Assembly: GCF_965228935.1 (NCBI RefSeq) | Contig: NZ_OZ245846.1 | Location: 806,001 to 870,000, forward strand | Length of the DNA stretch: 64,000 bases | From: Ulvibacterium sp965228935 | Lineage (GTDB): Bacteria > Bacteroidota > Bacteroidia > Flavobacteriales > Flavobacteriaceae | Reading direction: 5' to 3' | Shown: piece by piece, positions 54,301-63,333 of the stretch | Layout of the letters: every line of letters begins with the position of its first letter | Position numbering within the stretch: position 1 is the first letter of the stretch | The notes under the pieces: model-generated | Seen by the model: the letters and a program-made list of their open reading frames with translations, nothing else | Database searches by the model: none | What the model was told of the DNA's origin: nothing | Translations under genes and position numbers: made by a program

Positions 54301-57300
54301 ATATCGCCATTACGGCACCGGACTGCAGCTGCCCCACGGTGAACGTGCCGGTTAGCGGCGGTGATATGGCCTACTGTGCGGGAACGACCATACCGACCCT
54401 TATGGCGGCCATCAATACCGGTGAAACTGTGGACTGGTATGACGCACCCGCTGGAGGAACCCTATTGGTGAGTAATAATGTTAATTATATACCTGTGGTG
54501 CCCGGTACTTACTATGCCGAGGCCCGCAATACCACCACAAACTGTACGAGCACCACACGTACGCCCGTTACCGTAACACAGAACGCATTGCCAGCGGTAA
54601 CTTTTGGACTTGTGCCGAGTATTTGTATAGATGCAACGGTGACGGATTTAACCTCTTTTGCCAGCCCAGCAGGAGGAACGTTCTCCGGGACGGGGGTAAC
54701 TGGGAACAGTTTCGACCCTGCTGTGGCCGGTTTTGGGACACATAGCCTTACCTATACCTATACGGACGGTAACGGATGTACCAATACCGATACTACAAGT
54801 ATAACCGTAAATGCTCTCCCTACGATTGCGGTATCCAGTGCCCCTACATGTTCCGCGGATTTGTTGACCTATTCCCTTGAAATTTCTACAAGTGCAACTA
54901 TGGTCAATAGTACTTCCGGTACGGTGAGCAATATCTCCGGGAATACCTGGGCCATCACCGACGTATCTTCCGGTACCGATATCACCCTTACGGTTACGGA
55001 TGCCAACGGTTGTAATATCATACTGCCCGTTACGGCACCGGACTGTAGCTGCCCCGTGGTGAACGCACCCGTCAGCGGCGGTGATATGGCCTATTGTGCA
55101 GGAACAACCATACCGACCCTTATGGCGGCCATCAATACCGGCGAAACGGTGGACTGGTACAATGTACCCAGCGGAGGGACTCCATTGATAAGTGGCAATG
55201 TCAATTATGTGCCTGTTGTGCCCGGCACCTACTATGCCGAGGCCCGCAATACCACCACAAACTGTACAAGTGCTACACGTACACCCGTAACCGTAGTTGA
55301 AAATGCATTGCCAACGGTAGCCTTTGGCCCGGTGCCAAGTACTTGTATAGATGCAGGTTCGATAGATTTGGCCTCCTTGGCCAGTCCTGCGGGAGGAACG
55401 TTCTCCGGCATAGGAGTGGTTGGAAATACTTTTGATCCGGCTACCGCCGGAACAGGAATACATACGCTTACCTATACCTATACGGACGGTAACGGATGTA
55501 CCAATACCGATACCACAAGCGTAACGGTAAACACCTTGCCTCTAGTAAGCTTCACCGCCATACCGAATACCTGCATAGACGCAACGGTGACAGATTTGAC
55601 CTCTTTTGCCAGCCCTGCGGGAGGAACGTTCTCCGGTATCGGGGTTACCGGGAATAATTTCAATCCCGCTGTGGCCGGCATTGGTACACATACCCTTACC
55701 TATTCCTTTACCGATGGGAACGGATGTACCAACATGGACACGACGAGCATTATCGTAAACAATCTGGTATCCCAAGTAGGTACTACCGCTACTTCCTGTG
55801 CTTTAGACGGGACGAGTTATACCCTTACTATAGAACTTAACGGGACGGGAGCCTTTATGGCAATCGGGACGGGAGCCCCGGGAACCTTTGTGGGAACCAC
55901 ATGGATCTCCGACCCTATAGCAGCTGGAACGGATTATAGTGTGGACTTTCAGGATATCCATGGTTGTAACACCCTTACCACTGCCGATGTGGCTCCTGTT
56001 TGTTGTGTCTTCGATGTAAGTTGTCCTAGCTTTCCCGCTACCGAAGTACAATGCTACGAGGATTTGCCTACGGCAACCATCCTTAGCGAAGCAGAGTTTG
56101 AGGCCCTGGGCAACGGGGATGGTAACATAGGTGACATTCCCTGTGGTGTTATTGAGATTACCGCCACCAACAGCCCCGATCAGGGCAATTGCAATGTTCC
56201 CGTTATCCGAACCTATACGGTAACTGAATATCAGGACGGCAACGGCAATGGTTTAAGGGACCAAGGGGAAAACGTGGTACTTAATACCACGAGCTGTACA
56301 CAGACCATTACCCTAAACGATACTACCGACCCGGTATGGACCAATACTCCTTCCGATAGGATCGTGGAGTGTAGCGGAACTATGAATACGGACAGTGCGT
56401 TTACTGATTGGTTAAACAGCTTCTCCGGTACCGACACTTGTGGTACTGCGGTATTTGCCCACAACAGTGCAGGACTTAGTGATTTTTGTGGTGCCACAGG
56501 AACCGAAACGGTAACCTTTACTTTGACCGATGAATGTGGCAACTCCATTTCGCAGGAAGCTACCTTTAGCGTGGTGGATACTACGGCCCCCGAATTCGTG
56601 GAAACCTTGCCTTCAAACATTACATTGGAATGTGATGCCGCAATACCATTGGCAGAAATACTAACGGCCACGGACAGCTGTGGAAACGCCTTGGTCTCGT
56701 TCAATGAGGTTAGGATAGACGGCAGTTGCGATTCCGATTATACCTTGGAACGGAGTTGGACGGCAACAGATCAGTGTGGTAATACGGCCGTACATGTGCA
56801 GACCATAAGGGTACAGGATACCACAGCACCAACATTTGTGGGCGAATTGCCACAGGATGGCTTTGCCCAATGCAATAGTATTCCCGAAGCACAGGAACTA
56901 ACGGCAATGGACAATTGTGGTTCCGTGGAAGTAACCTTCACGGAAACAGAAATTCCCGGTGACTGTACCAATAGGTTTACATTAATGAGGGAATGGGTGG
57001 CCACCGATGCTTGTGGCAATGAGATCGTCCATACCCAAAATATCCAATTGGCCTGTGAAATAGAAATCTTCAATGCCGTAACACCCAATGGTGACGGTGC
57101 GAATGACGTCTTTTTCTTAAAGGGCATTGATTGCTACCCTGACAACAACGTAAAAATCTTTAATCGTTGGGGCGTAAAGGTATTCGAAGTAAATGATTAT
57201 GATAACTCGTTTAGGGCCTTTGATGGCATTTCCGATGCCAGGGCAACCATTGATGGAGATAACAGACTTCCTTCAGGAACCTACTTCTACGTATTGGAAT

Positions 57301-57374
57301 ATGAATTTAGAGATAACGGAGGAACTTCCAGGCCTATACAGCAATCGGGATATCTATACATCCAAGGAAATTAG
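51390..57374 (+). CDS. Giant type IX-secreted repeat protein with gliding-motility C-terminal domain
   Basis: Secreted protein of 1,994 residues from ATG at 51390 (signal peptide ending in IHAQC); the TTG at 51369 is unlikely. The N-terminal 800 residues are cysteine-containing SprB/PKD-like sandwich domains. The middle holds two 240-residue repeats plus a partial third. HYR-like cysteine domains follow (ATDSCGNALVSF, AMDNCGSVEVTF). The last 95 residues are a CHU_C/type B sorting domain (NAVTPNGDGANDVFFLKG, VKIFNRWG, SGTYFYVLEY). It is probably exported by type IX secretion and held at the cell surface, acting as an adhesin or motility-associated filament. PorP/SprF and OmpA genes follow in one operon. 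Confidence 0.88.
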   Translation: MKRPKISKGNWLLTAILIFTIHCIHAQCDVSNFTVTPTAGTCFANASITVQIPGAISCNNWVAILTHPDNSQTTLAIPANGGPVVFGSLAAGDYAINLFNGITTIPYASNPVSVTSTYTNMDITSSQTENTCSLTDTHYTPDGELTITINNGGVGPFVYEVTTSLGVQSFGPSMNTSHTFGGMPDTGEQVSFTVTDQASGNPGCEVRSTQTPTLIRHSLTPSTYAQFASSLSRDCTTDCNTWTATFRVGSFLYKRATLLQPGNSSIRINGGAPQPFDEALEDRSGVTFRANMAPGDTFDLFFTDGCNDITVSDVAPPFNDSHLETEVNTFFDPNTCSSSIQFEPDLADLGNSTFFWKNNFCENYSSLMEQESSPGNWVPIGLPAHPSGGFELPGPGRYRFTASDICHSVSREFDVAVPSNNAYENYRLVERRSLLEGTSGIEIRDFDSFEEGTLEIRPVPFVPQMTINPAHPYNLAGSYTINFPIVIPFVNDRRIGDLPPGEYEIIINGNCGSTFTDRITLIAPAQYDPQIQTSISCINSNSIIYDFGMVDASFPPLTFANTELWTDNGSGGLGTRVQTTTQHLSGAFNNLPFGNYIIRCPRSTIGDFDPVPPQYSAATGNEPGIREYFVPVTISPYQDITVSTGSAFCGANSATVTAQVTSGTPVYPLTYQLFATNNPGTPLAGYVASDPGDASATAHTFGIAVTTGDYFVRVSSSCYSVDTNINVNTLQQFQIATDNDNFCPGSTAMLSIPLQPFAWDITWSDDQGNIVDTEVSQIQVTPSSTTTYTVSYASKPSASCPNPTPFSDDITITVNPQPTVPVLTGNSAVCSGEDAIFIISGTPGEMVTYSGSVSGTATIGAAGTVDIPVNGITADATLNLTLVDNGICTLPLTLTETVSVNALPTITVSSMPACSADLLTYSLEISTSANTVNSTSGTVSNISGNTWTIMDVPAGTDITLTATDTNACVNNIAITAPDCSCPTVNVPVSGGDMAYCAGTTIPTLMAAINTGETVDWYDAPAGGTLLVSNNVNYIPVVPGTYYAEARNTTTNCTSTTRTPVTVTQNALPAVTFGLVPSICIDATVTDLTSFASPAGGTFSGTGVTGNSFDPAVAGFGTHSLTYTYTDGNGCTNTDTTSITVNALPTIAVSSAPTCSADLLTYSLEISTSATMVNSTSGTVSNISGNTWAITDVSSGTDITLTVTDANGCNIILPVTAPDCSCPVVNAPVSGGDMAYCAGTTIPTLMAAINTGETVDWYNVPSGGTPLISGNVNYVPVVPGTYYAEARNTTTNCTSATRTPVTVVENALPTVAFGPVPSTCIDAGSIDLASLASPAGGTFSGIGVVGNTFDPATAGTGIHTLTYTYTDGNGCTNTDTTSVTVNTLPLVSFTAIPNTCIDATVTDLTSFASPAGGTFSGIGVTGNNFNPAVAGIGTHTLTYSFTDGNGCTNMDTTSIIVNNLVSQVGTTATSCALDGTSYTLTIELNGTGAFMAIGTGAPGTFVGTTWISDPIAAGTDYSVDFQDIHGCNTLTTADVAPVCCVFDVSCPSFPATEVQCYEDLPTATILSEAEFEALGNGDGNIGDIPCGVIEITATNSPDQGNCNVPVIRTYTVTEYQDGNGNGLRDQGENVVLNTTSCTQTITLNDTTDPVWTNTPSDRIVECSGTMNTDSAFTDWLNSFSGTDTCGTAVFAHNSAGLSDFCGATGTETVTFTLTDECGNSISQEATFSVVDTTAPEFVETLPSNITLECDAAIPLAEILTATDSCGNALVSFNEVRIDGSCDSDYTLERSWTATDQCGNTAVHVQTIRVQDTTAPTFVGELPQDGFAQCNSIPEAQELTAMDNCGSVEVTFTETEIPGDCTNRFTLMREWVATDACGNEIVHTQNIQLACEIEIFNAVTPNGDGANDVFFLKGIDCYPDNNVKIFNRWGVKVFEVNDYDNSFRAFDGISDARATIDGDNRLPSGTYFYVLEYEFRDNGGTSRPIQQSGYLYIQGN
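54091..55760 (+). repeat. Tandem 720-base coding repeats inside the giant secreted gene
   Basis: Units start at 54091 and 54811, exactly 720 bases apart, and each contains the protein segments ADLLTYSLEISTSA, SGGDMAYCAGTTIPTLMAAI and CTNTDTTS. A third, shorter unit from 55531 repeats only the CIDATVTDLTSFASPAGGTF module. The near-identity suggests recent duplication and possible copy-number variation. Confidence 0.85.
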
Positions 57375-57406
57375 AATCAACCATAACCCAAATTAAAAAG
57401 CAAATT

Positions 57407-58336
57407 ATGATACCTACAAAGAAATACATGATACTCTCCATCTTATTGGGGAGTATCTATGCCGGGAGCTATGCCCAGCAAGACTCGGAATATACCCAGT
57501 ATATGTACAATACAGTAGCCATAAACCCGGCCTATGCCGGAAGTAGGGGCCACCTGAGTGCCAACCTCCTCTACCGATCCCAATGGGTAGGCCTGGACGG
57601 TGCTCCGGAAGTGTTGAATTTTTCACTGAACACCCCTATGGGGTTAAGGGGAGCCGGCCTAGGTCTGTCATTTTTTAGTGACAGAATAGGCCCATCGGAC
57701 GAGAGCAATCTTGCGGCGGACTTTTCCTATACCATAAAACTGGGATGGGAAACCCATTTATCCTTTGGAATAAAGGCCGGGATCAATCTGTTAAATGTCG
57801 ATTATTCAAAATTGAACATATTTGACCCTACCGATCCCAGTTTCCAGAACAATATAGATAATCGTCTGTCGCCCTCGGTGGGACCGGGCATTTATCTACG
57901 TCATCATGAAAAATGGTATCTGGGACTCTCTTCGCCAAACGTTCTTTCTACCAATCATTTTGATGATGTAGCGGTTTCCAATGCCACGGAAAGGGCCAAC
58001 ATCTATCTTATCGGTGGATATGTATTTGATTTCAAACGGAATTTAAAATTTAAACCGGCCTTTTTGGTAAAAGCGGTTTCCGGCGCCCCGTTGGACATAG
58101 ATCTTTCCGCCAATTTTTTGTTTAGTGAGGTCTTTACCTTGGGAGCTTCTTACCGGTGGGACGCGGGGGCAAGTGCCTTGGTGGGCTTTCAGATTTCCCC
58201 TAATCTTATGTTCGGGTATGCCTACGATTACGATACCACTGAGTTGGGGAACTATAATTCTGGCTCACATGAACTCTTTTTACGATTTGAAGTGGGAACA
58301 AGGGTCAGAAGGACCGTAAGCGCACGGTTCTTTTAA
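57407..58336 (+). CDS. PorP/SprF family type IX secretion partner
   Basis: Outer-membrane beta-barrel protein of 309 residues. The signal peptide ends in SYAQQ, and the family opening YTQYMYNTVAINPAYAGSRG is intact, followed by LLYRSQWVGLDGAPEVLNFS. It begins 32 bases after the giant secreted gene. In known systems PorP/SprF-like proteins help attach specific type B substrates to the surface, so this one probably serves its upstream neighbour. Confidence 0.92.
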   Translation: MIPTKKYMILSILLGSIYAGSYAQQDSEYTQYMYNTVAINPAYAGSRGHLSANLLYRSQWVGLDGAPEVLNFSLNTPMGLRGAGLGLSFFSDRIGPSDESNLAADFSYTIKLGWETHLSFGIKAGINLLNVDYSKLNIFDPTDPSFQNNIDNRLSPSVGPGIYLRHHEKWYLGLSSPNVLSTNHFDDVAVSNATERANIYLIGGYVFDFKRNLKFKPAFLVKAVSGAPLDIDLSANFLFSEVFTLGASYRWDAGASALVGFQISPNLMFGYAYDYDTTELGNYNSGSHELFLRFEVGTRVRRTVSARFF

Positions 58337-58363
58337 TAATGCATAAATAAAACAAAACGTATC

Positions 58364-60286
58364 ATGAAAAATATAGTACAAATATCCATTTTATCGACTT
58401 TGATCCTACTGGGGATGGCCCAGAAAGGGATTGGTCAGGAAAGAAAATTGCATAAGGCAAACAAGAAGTATAAAGAGCTGGCATTCGTGGAAGCTTCCAA
58501 AATATATACGGATGTTGCGGAATCTGGATACAAGTCCGTGGATTTCCTGAAGAAGCTGGGAAACAGCTATTATTTTAACGCAAAATACAAGGATGCCGCA
58601 AAATGGTACGAGGAATTGTTTTCCCAGACCCAAACAGTAGATCCGGTGTATTACATCCGTTATTCACAGTCGCTCAAGGCCATAGGTCTGGAAGAGCTCT
58701 CTTCCAAGTGGTTTGATAAATACTTGGGGGCCACGGAAATCTCGGAGAAAAAATACAAAAGTGTCGATGATTACATGAGAATCATTGAGGAAAACTCCGA
58801 TCGCTACCAAATGGAACCTTTGTCCATCAATACCGAAGGGATAGAATTTGGTGCCACGTTTTCAAATAGAAGGATCATTTTTGCCTCCACGAGGGATACA
58901 GGTGCGGTTTTTAAAAGAATCAGTGCTTGGGAAGATTTACCTTTTTTAGATCTTTACGAGGCTCATCAAAAACCAGATGGTTCCTTAACCTCCCCAAAAA
59001 AATTGAGAGGTAAAATCAACTCCAAGGGCCATGAATCCACCCCTATTTTTACAAGGGATGGGAATACCATGTATTTTACGCGGAGTAACAACACACGGCG
59101 TATAAAAAAGACCAAGGACCAAGTTCAACATTTAAAGATATATCGGGCCCATTTAGTGAACGGTAAATGGACCGATATCGAGGATCTTTCCATTAATGGG
59201 GATAACTACTCCACGGCACACCCTGCTCTAAGCCCATCGGAAGACAAATTATATTTTGTGTCCAATATGCCGGGATCCATAGGTCAGACGGATATTTATG
59301 TGGCCCGGATCAATGCCGACAAATCTCTGGGCAAATCTGTTAATCTTGGAAAAAAAATAAATACAAAAGGCAGGGAATCCTTCCCGTTTATCACAGAAGA
59401 TAATGAGCTATACTTTTCGTCCGATGGTCATTTTGGTCTTGGCGGATATGATGTGTTCTTCACTAGGCTGAACGGCACAGGCTTCGGTTCCTTGTTGAAT
59501 GTCGGCAAACCTATCAATTCTTCCTTCGACGATTTCGCATTTGCCATAAAAGAGAAAAAAGGATTTGTGAGTTCAAATAGGCCTGGAGGTGCAGGTAGGG
59601 ATGACATCTACGGCTTTATTGAGCTAAAGGATATAAAGGAACTTCTAGTAAGCAAAATCTACGGAACGGTCGTCGACAAGGATACTAAATTTCCATTGGT
59701 CAATTCCATCATAGATATTTTGGACGAGCAGGATAACCAAATTGCACAGCTACGGACAAATGCCGAAGGCCATTACGTGACAGAAGCGGATATCCATACC
59801 GGATATCATATAAAGGTTTCAAACGAAGGATATATGAGCGAACATGTTTTTTCCAAAAAGGATAGAAGGAACCGGGAGCATAATTTTGAGCTTTCCAAAG
59901 ATACCCTCGATTTGAAGAAAGGTATTGATATTGCAAAAATTGTAAACGCTCGCGTGTATTTTGATTTGGACAAATCAGCGATACGATCGGATGCTGCCAG
60001 GGAACTGGAAAAAATTGTTACGATCATGAAAGCGTATCCCGAACTTAACATACATGTTCGCTCACATACGGACAGTAGGGCCAGGGATGGATATAACCTA
60101 GCATTATCCGAAAGACGCGCAAGGGCCACGGTGAATCACTTGATTAAAAGAGGTATCCAACGGACCAGGCTAAGCGGAAAAGGATATGGGGAAAAGGAAT
60201 TGGTAAACCAGTGTTCCAATGGTATCAAGTGTAGCGAAGCACAGCATCAATTGAACAGAAGGTCGGAATTTATAATTGTGGAGTAG
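58364..60286 (+). CDS. OmpA-family protein with PD40 repeats
   Basis: Periplasmic or outer-membrane, peptidoglycan-binding protein of 640 residues. A signal peptide (ending GIGQ) is followed by a TPR-like region (30-140), WD40-like PD40 repeats (such as PALSPSEDKLYFVSNMPGSIGQ split across 290-310), a carboxypeptidase-regulatory-like domain near 435-510, and a C-terminal OmpA domain with ARVYFDLDKSAIRSDAAREL and HTDSRARDGYNLALSERRA. It is similar in layout to PorE-type proteins that anchor type IX components. It starts 27 bases after porP and completes the three-gene set. Confidence 0.92.
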   Translation: MKNIVQISILSTLILLGMAQKGIGQERKLHKANKKYKELAFVEASKIYTDVAESGYKSVDFLKKLGNSYYFNAKYKDAAKWYEELFSQTQTVDPVYYIRYSQSLKAIGLEELSSKWFDKYLGATEISEKKYKSVDDYMRIIEENSDRYQMEPLSINTEGIEFGATFSNRRIIFASTRDTGAVFKRISAWEDLPFLDLYEAHQKPDGSLTSPKKLRGKINSKGHESTPIFTRDGNTMYFTRSNNTRRIKKTKDQVQHLKIYRAHLVNGKWTDIEDLSINGDNYSTAHPALSPSEDKLYFVSNMPGSIGQTDIYVARINADKSLGKSVNLGKKINTKGRESFPFITEDNELYFSSDGHFGLGGYDVFFTRLNGTGFGSLLNVGKPINSSFDDFAFAIKEKKGFVSSNRPGGAGRDDIYGFIELKDIKELLVSKIYGTVVDKDTKFPLVNSIIDILDEQDNQIAQLRTNAEGHYVTEADIHTGYHIKVSNEGYMSEHVFSKKDRRNREHNFELSKDTLDLKKGIDIAKIVNARVYFDLDKSAIRSDAARELEKIVTIMKAYPELNIHVRSHTDSRARDGYNLALSERRARATVNHLIKRGIQRTRLSGKGYGEKELVNQCSNGIKCSEAQHQLNRRSEFIIVE

Positions 60287-60325
60287 GATCCATTCCCTTA
60301 AAAATACTTCCCAAATCAAAAAAAG

Positions 60326-60580
60326 ATGAATGATTTATTCGATTGGCTCGATAGTTTTACCTCTGAGGAACTCATCTATGTCATATTTGGGATACTGTTT
60401 TTAATGATTCTTGTCGGCATCCCTATGCAAATTAAGAATCACGGGTATCCCAAAAGAGATGTCCGATTTAGTTTGGGATTCAAAAGATTTGAAGGTCGAA
60501 GTGTATGGTCAATAATCAATGCTTCGAACTTAAGGAATACAATGGCATATTATAACATATTTAAAATCTTAATACGATGA
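60326..60580 (+). CDS. Small membrane protein of unknown function
   Basis: 84 residues with one hydrophobic segment (YVIFGILFLMILVGIPMQI) near 18-36, followed by a basic tail. No family recognised. It starts 39 bases after the OmpA-family gene, and its stop overlaps the next start (ATGA at 60577-60580), which supports a real, translationally coupled gene. Confidence 0.6.
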   Translation: MNDLFDWLDSFTSEELIYVIFGILFLMILVGIPMQIKNHGYPKRDVRFSLGFKRFEGRSVWSIINASNLRNTMAYYNIFKILIR

Positions 60581-61038
60581 AAAAAAAGGAAGAAGCAATA
60601 TATTATGAAAGGTCAGAAGGTGCTGACAATCAATTTAAAAAAACAAATTTTGATGATAATCAATTGGAATATATAAAATTGTTCGTATCGGGTTGTCATC
60701 CTACGGAAATCCAAAAAAACATGAACCTTACCTCAGCGCAGTTGACAAATTTGAAAAGTAACATCCGATATAAGCTGGATGCTTCCAATGATTTTGAAAT
60801 GATAAAGAGGGTTTTTACCTACGGAATACTCAAAAGAGAGGATTATGTAGAAAAGGAAATCAAGGATATTGCATTGAGAAAGGCCGCGGAAATAATCCAT
60901 AGTGGAATGATTCAGAATTCCAAAGGAGTGGATCTATATGCCGAAGTCTATAATGCATTGTTATCTTTTTATCATGAACTGGAATATGATGAACTTTTGC
61001 TAAAAATGGACATTAAGGAAAATCGGCTTGCCAAGTAA
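60577..61038 (+). CDS. Small LuxR-like helix-turn-helix protein
   Basis: 153 residues. Residues 25-75 (FDDNQLEYIKLFVSGCHPTE, then IQKNMNLTSAQLTNLKSNI) look like a GerE/LuxR helix-turn-helix; the rest is helical with no recognised domain. It overlaps the preceding small membrane-protein gene by four bases. The pair may be a tiny membrane-signal plus regulator unit (inference). Confidence 0.6.
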   Translation: MKKKEEAIYYERSEGADNQFKKTNFDDNQLEYIKLFVSGCHPTEIQKNMNLTSAQLTNLKSNIRYKLDASNDFEMIKRVFTYGILKREDYVEKEIKDIALRKAAEIIHSGMIQNSKGVDLYAEVYNALLSFYHELEYDELLLKMDIKENRLAK

Positions 61039-61269
61039 CGAGCTTACGTCTATAAAATGCCAGGGAAAACATTAGTTCATGGATTTTCCGTAATGCTCTC
61101 GGAGAGTTCCTTAAGGGAAGCTTTGTCAAGGATTTTCTTAGGGTTGTGTCTTGATGAAGAAGAGATTTTTCATAGCAATGAATGAGACACTGGTTTTTGG
61201 GATGTCTGCCTATATGGCTTTAAAAACTGCAAGAGCCATATCCGGATAGACTTTTTGGAGCAAAGTGGA

Positions 61270-61297
61270 AAAATGCCGGTCGAAAGATCGGCATTTT
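61270..61297 (+). terminator. Rho-independent terminator
   Basis: AAAATGCCGGTC, loop GAAA, then GATCGGCATTTT form a 12-pair stem (one G-T pair) with a GNRA tetraloop, followed by TTTTCTTTCT on the plus strand. It ends the porP-ompA-small-gene operon. The rest of 61039-61462 shows no convincing gene. Confidence 0.85.
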
Positions 61298-61462
61298 CTT
61301 TCTGCTCCCCCCTCTTGGTTCACCTTGCCTGCGGAACGGGCAGATAGGAACTGCTAAAGTTGGTATCAAACCGAGAATTAGCGAATATTAACCCGTAACC
61401 GAAGGTTATACCTGACTGTTAGCTACAAGTATAGCAGTGCTTATGCAATTGTTTTGGAAGAC

Positions 61463-62167
61463 CTACTCCTTCAAATAAACAAGTCGCTCCAGCCTTGCCA
61501 GTTCCTTATCATCCACATATTTGCCAATTTCCTTTCTAAATTGCGCCATACTTGTATAAGGTCGGTATTCCTCAAATTCATGGGCCATACGGTTTCCCAC
61601 TCCCGGTAGGGCCTTGATATCCTTTTCCGTGGCCGAATTCAGTTCTACCGGTACAAATACATAGTTTTCGTAGCGGGATACCTCATCCTCATCCACATAT
61701 TTTCCAATTTCCCTCCTAAATTGCTGTATACTGGTGTACGGCCGGTACTCTTCAAACTCATGCGCCATACGGTCACCAACACCCGGTATCATCTTAAAAT
61801 CCGCCTCGGCTGTGGTATTCAAATTAAACGGGACGAACACTTTCTTGTAGAGTTCTTCCTTAGTTTCATCCCCGACCAATACATCAAAATCGTTCATGCT
61901 TAGAAAAGGTCTTTTATCCAGAATTTGGGCTATCATTTCTTTTGAAAGTCCGATTCCGTCTAAATCCGCCTCAGTAGCGAGATTAGCATTCAAAACTGCC
62001 GTAGTTTTCGAATTTTCCGCTTTTTCATGGGTACGGGCATCACCGTTGGGTTCCGATGCTTCGACCGTTGTTTCTTTAGACGTATCCTTGCCTTTTGATT
62101 CTTTACAGGATACCATTACCGTACCGACCAATGCGAACGCTAAAAATAATTTTCCAAATTTTCTCAT
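61463..62167 (-). CDS. Lipoprotein with tandem helix-hairpin-helix repeats
   Basis: Exported 234-residue protein with lipobox VGTVMVSC near residue 21. It contains a ComEA-like first motif (NANLATEADLDGIGLSKEMI) and two near-identical 60-residue repeats, each with the GVGDRMAHEFEEYRPYTS or GVGNRMAHEFEEYRPYTS core and ending in GKYVDEDEV or GKYVDDKEL. Helix-hairpin-helix repeats bind DNA in ComEA, but here the lipoprotein location and acidic linker leave the role open. It overlaps the membrane-protein gene upstream by four bases. A degenerate copy lies at 43118-43395. Confidence 0.82.
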   Translation of the reverse strand: MRKFGKLFLAFALVGTVMVSCKESKGKDTSKETTVEASEPNGDARTHEKAENSKTTAVLNANLATEADLDGIGLSKEMIAQILDKRPFLSMNDFDVLVGDETKEELYKKVFVPFNLNTTAEADFKMIPGVGDRMAHEFEEYRPYTSIQQFRREIGKYVDEDEVSRYENYVFVPVELNSATEKDIKALPGVGNRMAHEFEEYRPYTSMAQFRKEIGKYVDDKELARLERLVYLKE

Positions 62168-62634
62168 TTCCTTTGTTTTATAAGTATTAAATATGAATAA
62201 CCAATCAATGCCAACACAATCATGCTAAAGGGTGCAAGTGCGGGCAACGCTCCTGATAAACTTTCCACAAAAAGATCCCAACCATTTACGGTGGGTTTCA
62301 TTTCTTGTTCAAATTCATAATTGGCACGAAGATGCAAAAAGGCACCGTAAACCCCGCTGAGGGCCGTTACGACCAAAATTAGTTTGAAGAGGCCCATCGT
62401 CAAGTTCGTTCTTCGAAAAAAGAGAATGAATAGGGTCAAAATTGACGCCCCTATACAAAGGATCGGAATCAATTGTTGTGCCCCTTCGTAATGATCTAGC
62501 AAATACAATTCCAATACAGTACCGACCATCATGAATACGAAAGTCGCCAAAAGGATTCGTTTTAGACCTAAGTATCGAAATGTGCCTTGATTGTTTTGCA
62601 TGGGAATCAAAAGTACATAGGAAAGCTGGGCCAC
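62164..62634 (-). CDS. Small four-helix membrane protein
   Basis: 156 residues from a GTG at 62634, or 145 from the ATG at 62601 (MQNNQGTFRY); I cannot decide between them. Four hydrophobic segments are visible (LLATFVFMMVGTVLELYL, LIPILCIGASILTLFILFF, LILVVTALSGVYGAFLHL, LAPFSMIVLALIGYSYLIL). Family not recognised. Its stop overlaps the start of the helix-hairpin-helix lipoprotein (ATGA), indicating an operon. Confidence 0.7.
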   Translation of the reverse strand: MAQLSYVLLIPMQNNQGTFRYLGLKRILLATFVFMMVGTVLELYLLDHYEGAQQLIPILCIGASILTLFILFFRRTNLTMGLFKLILVVTALSGVYGAFLHLRANYEFEQEMKPTVNGWDLFVESLSGALPALAPFSMIVLALIGYSYLILIKQRK

Positions 62635-62869
62635 AAAAATTATTTAGATAAATTCTAAATAAAATTATGTATTGGATATGAATGCTATAGTGTAAAACTT
62701 AAAATCTCGGAAGCATCAAGGAATCGACTTAAAACAATTCTTTTTTACCATAATCCTCACGCATAATCTTTATTATGTGCAAGCCCGACACAACCAAATG
62801 GCAATTCGGCTATCTATAAGAATAAGAGATAGAATTGTACAACGTAAAGGAGTATTTAAAAAACATCAA

Positions 62870-63241
62870 ATGAAAAGGAAAGTTACGTATTTTGCCCTTA
62901 GCCTAATAGCGACCTTAGTTTTGGACGGATGTTCAAAAGATGGAGATGACCCAAGTCCAATTGAACTGGGAGTATGGATCTCATTGGATAAAAGCGACAC
63001 CCTGGACTTTAGGACCCGGAATACTTTTTACAAATCGAACCAACATATGCAAAATGACTCCTACGATTACCAATTGTTGCCTAAGGACTCTATCCAAATC
63101 GGTTATAGGGGAAAGCTTTTCATTGCGGTAGAACCAACAAATCATAAATATTCCATGACCCAAGACGAACTGACCATAGACTTTGAGAGCCGGTCAAGTT
63201 TTGGATTTGACGACAAAATAATGACCTATACCAAGGAATAA
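62870..63241 (+). CDS. Small lipoprotein of unknown function
   Basis: 123 residues from ATG at 62870 (MKRKVTYFALSLIATLVLDG followed by Cys). The lipobox cysteine at residue 21 supports this start; an upstream in-frame start at 62777 would bury the signal peptide. The mature part looks like a short beta-rich lipocalin-like domain (NTFYKSNQHM, QDELTIDFESRS). No recognised family. Confidence 0.7.
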   Translation: MKRKVTYFALSLIATLVLDGCSKDGDDPSPIELGVWISLDKSDTLDFRTRNTFYKSNQHMQNDSYDYQLLPKDSIQIGYRGKLFIAVEPTNHKYSMTQDELTIDFESRSSFGFDDKIMTYTKE

Positions 63242-63333
63242 AACAGATTTGGCCAATGCCTACGATTCTGGCCTCAACGTACTGTTCGATATTGGCAGGA
63301 ATTATACCCAAGTCTGTTGGCGACCAATTGAAT

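Noticed and set aside
54648..55463. Open frame of 271 residues antisense to the giant secreted gene
   Set aside because: It exists because the tandem coding repeats lack stops in that frame; the protein is low-complexity Gly/Cys/Tyr/Arg and repeats with the DNA.
61056..61184. Possible small gene of about 42 residues (MPGKTLVHGF...)
   Set aside because: No conservation clue, no coupling, and it lies in the leader of a terminator region; it cannot be supported.
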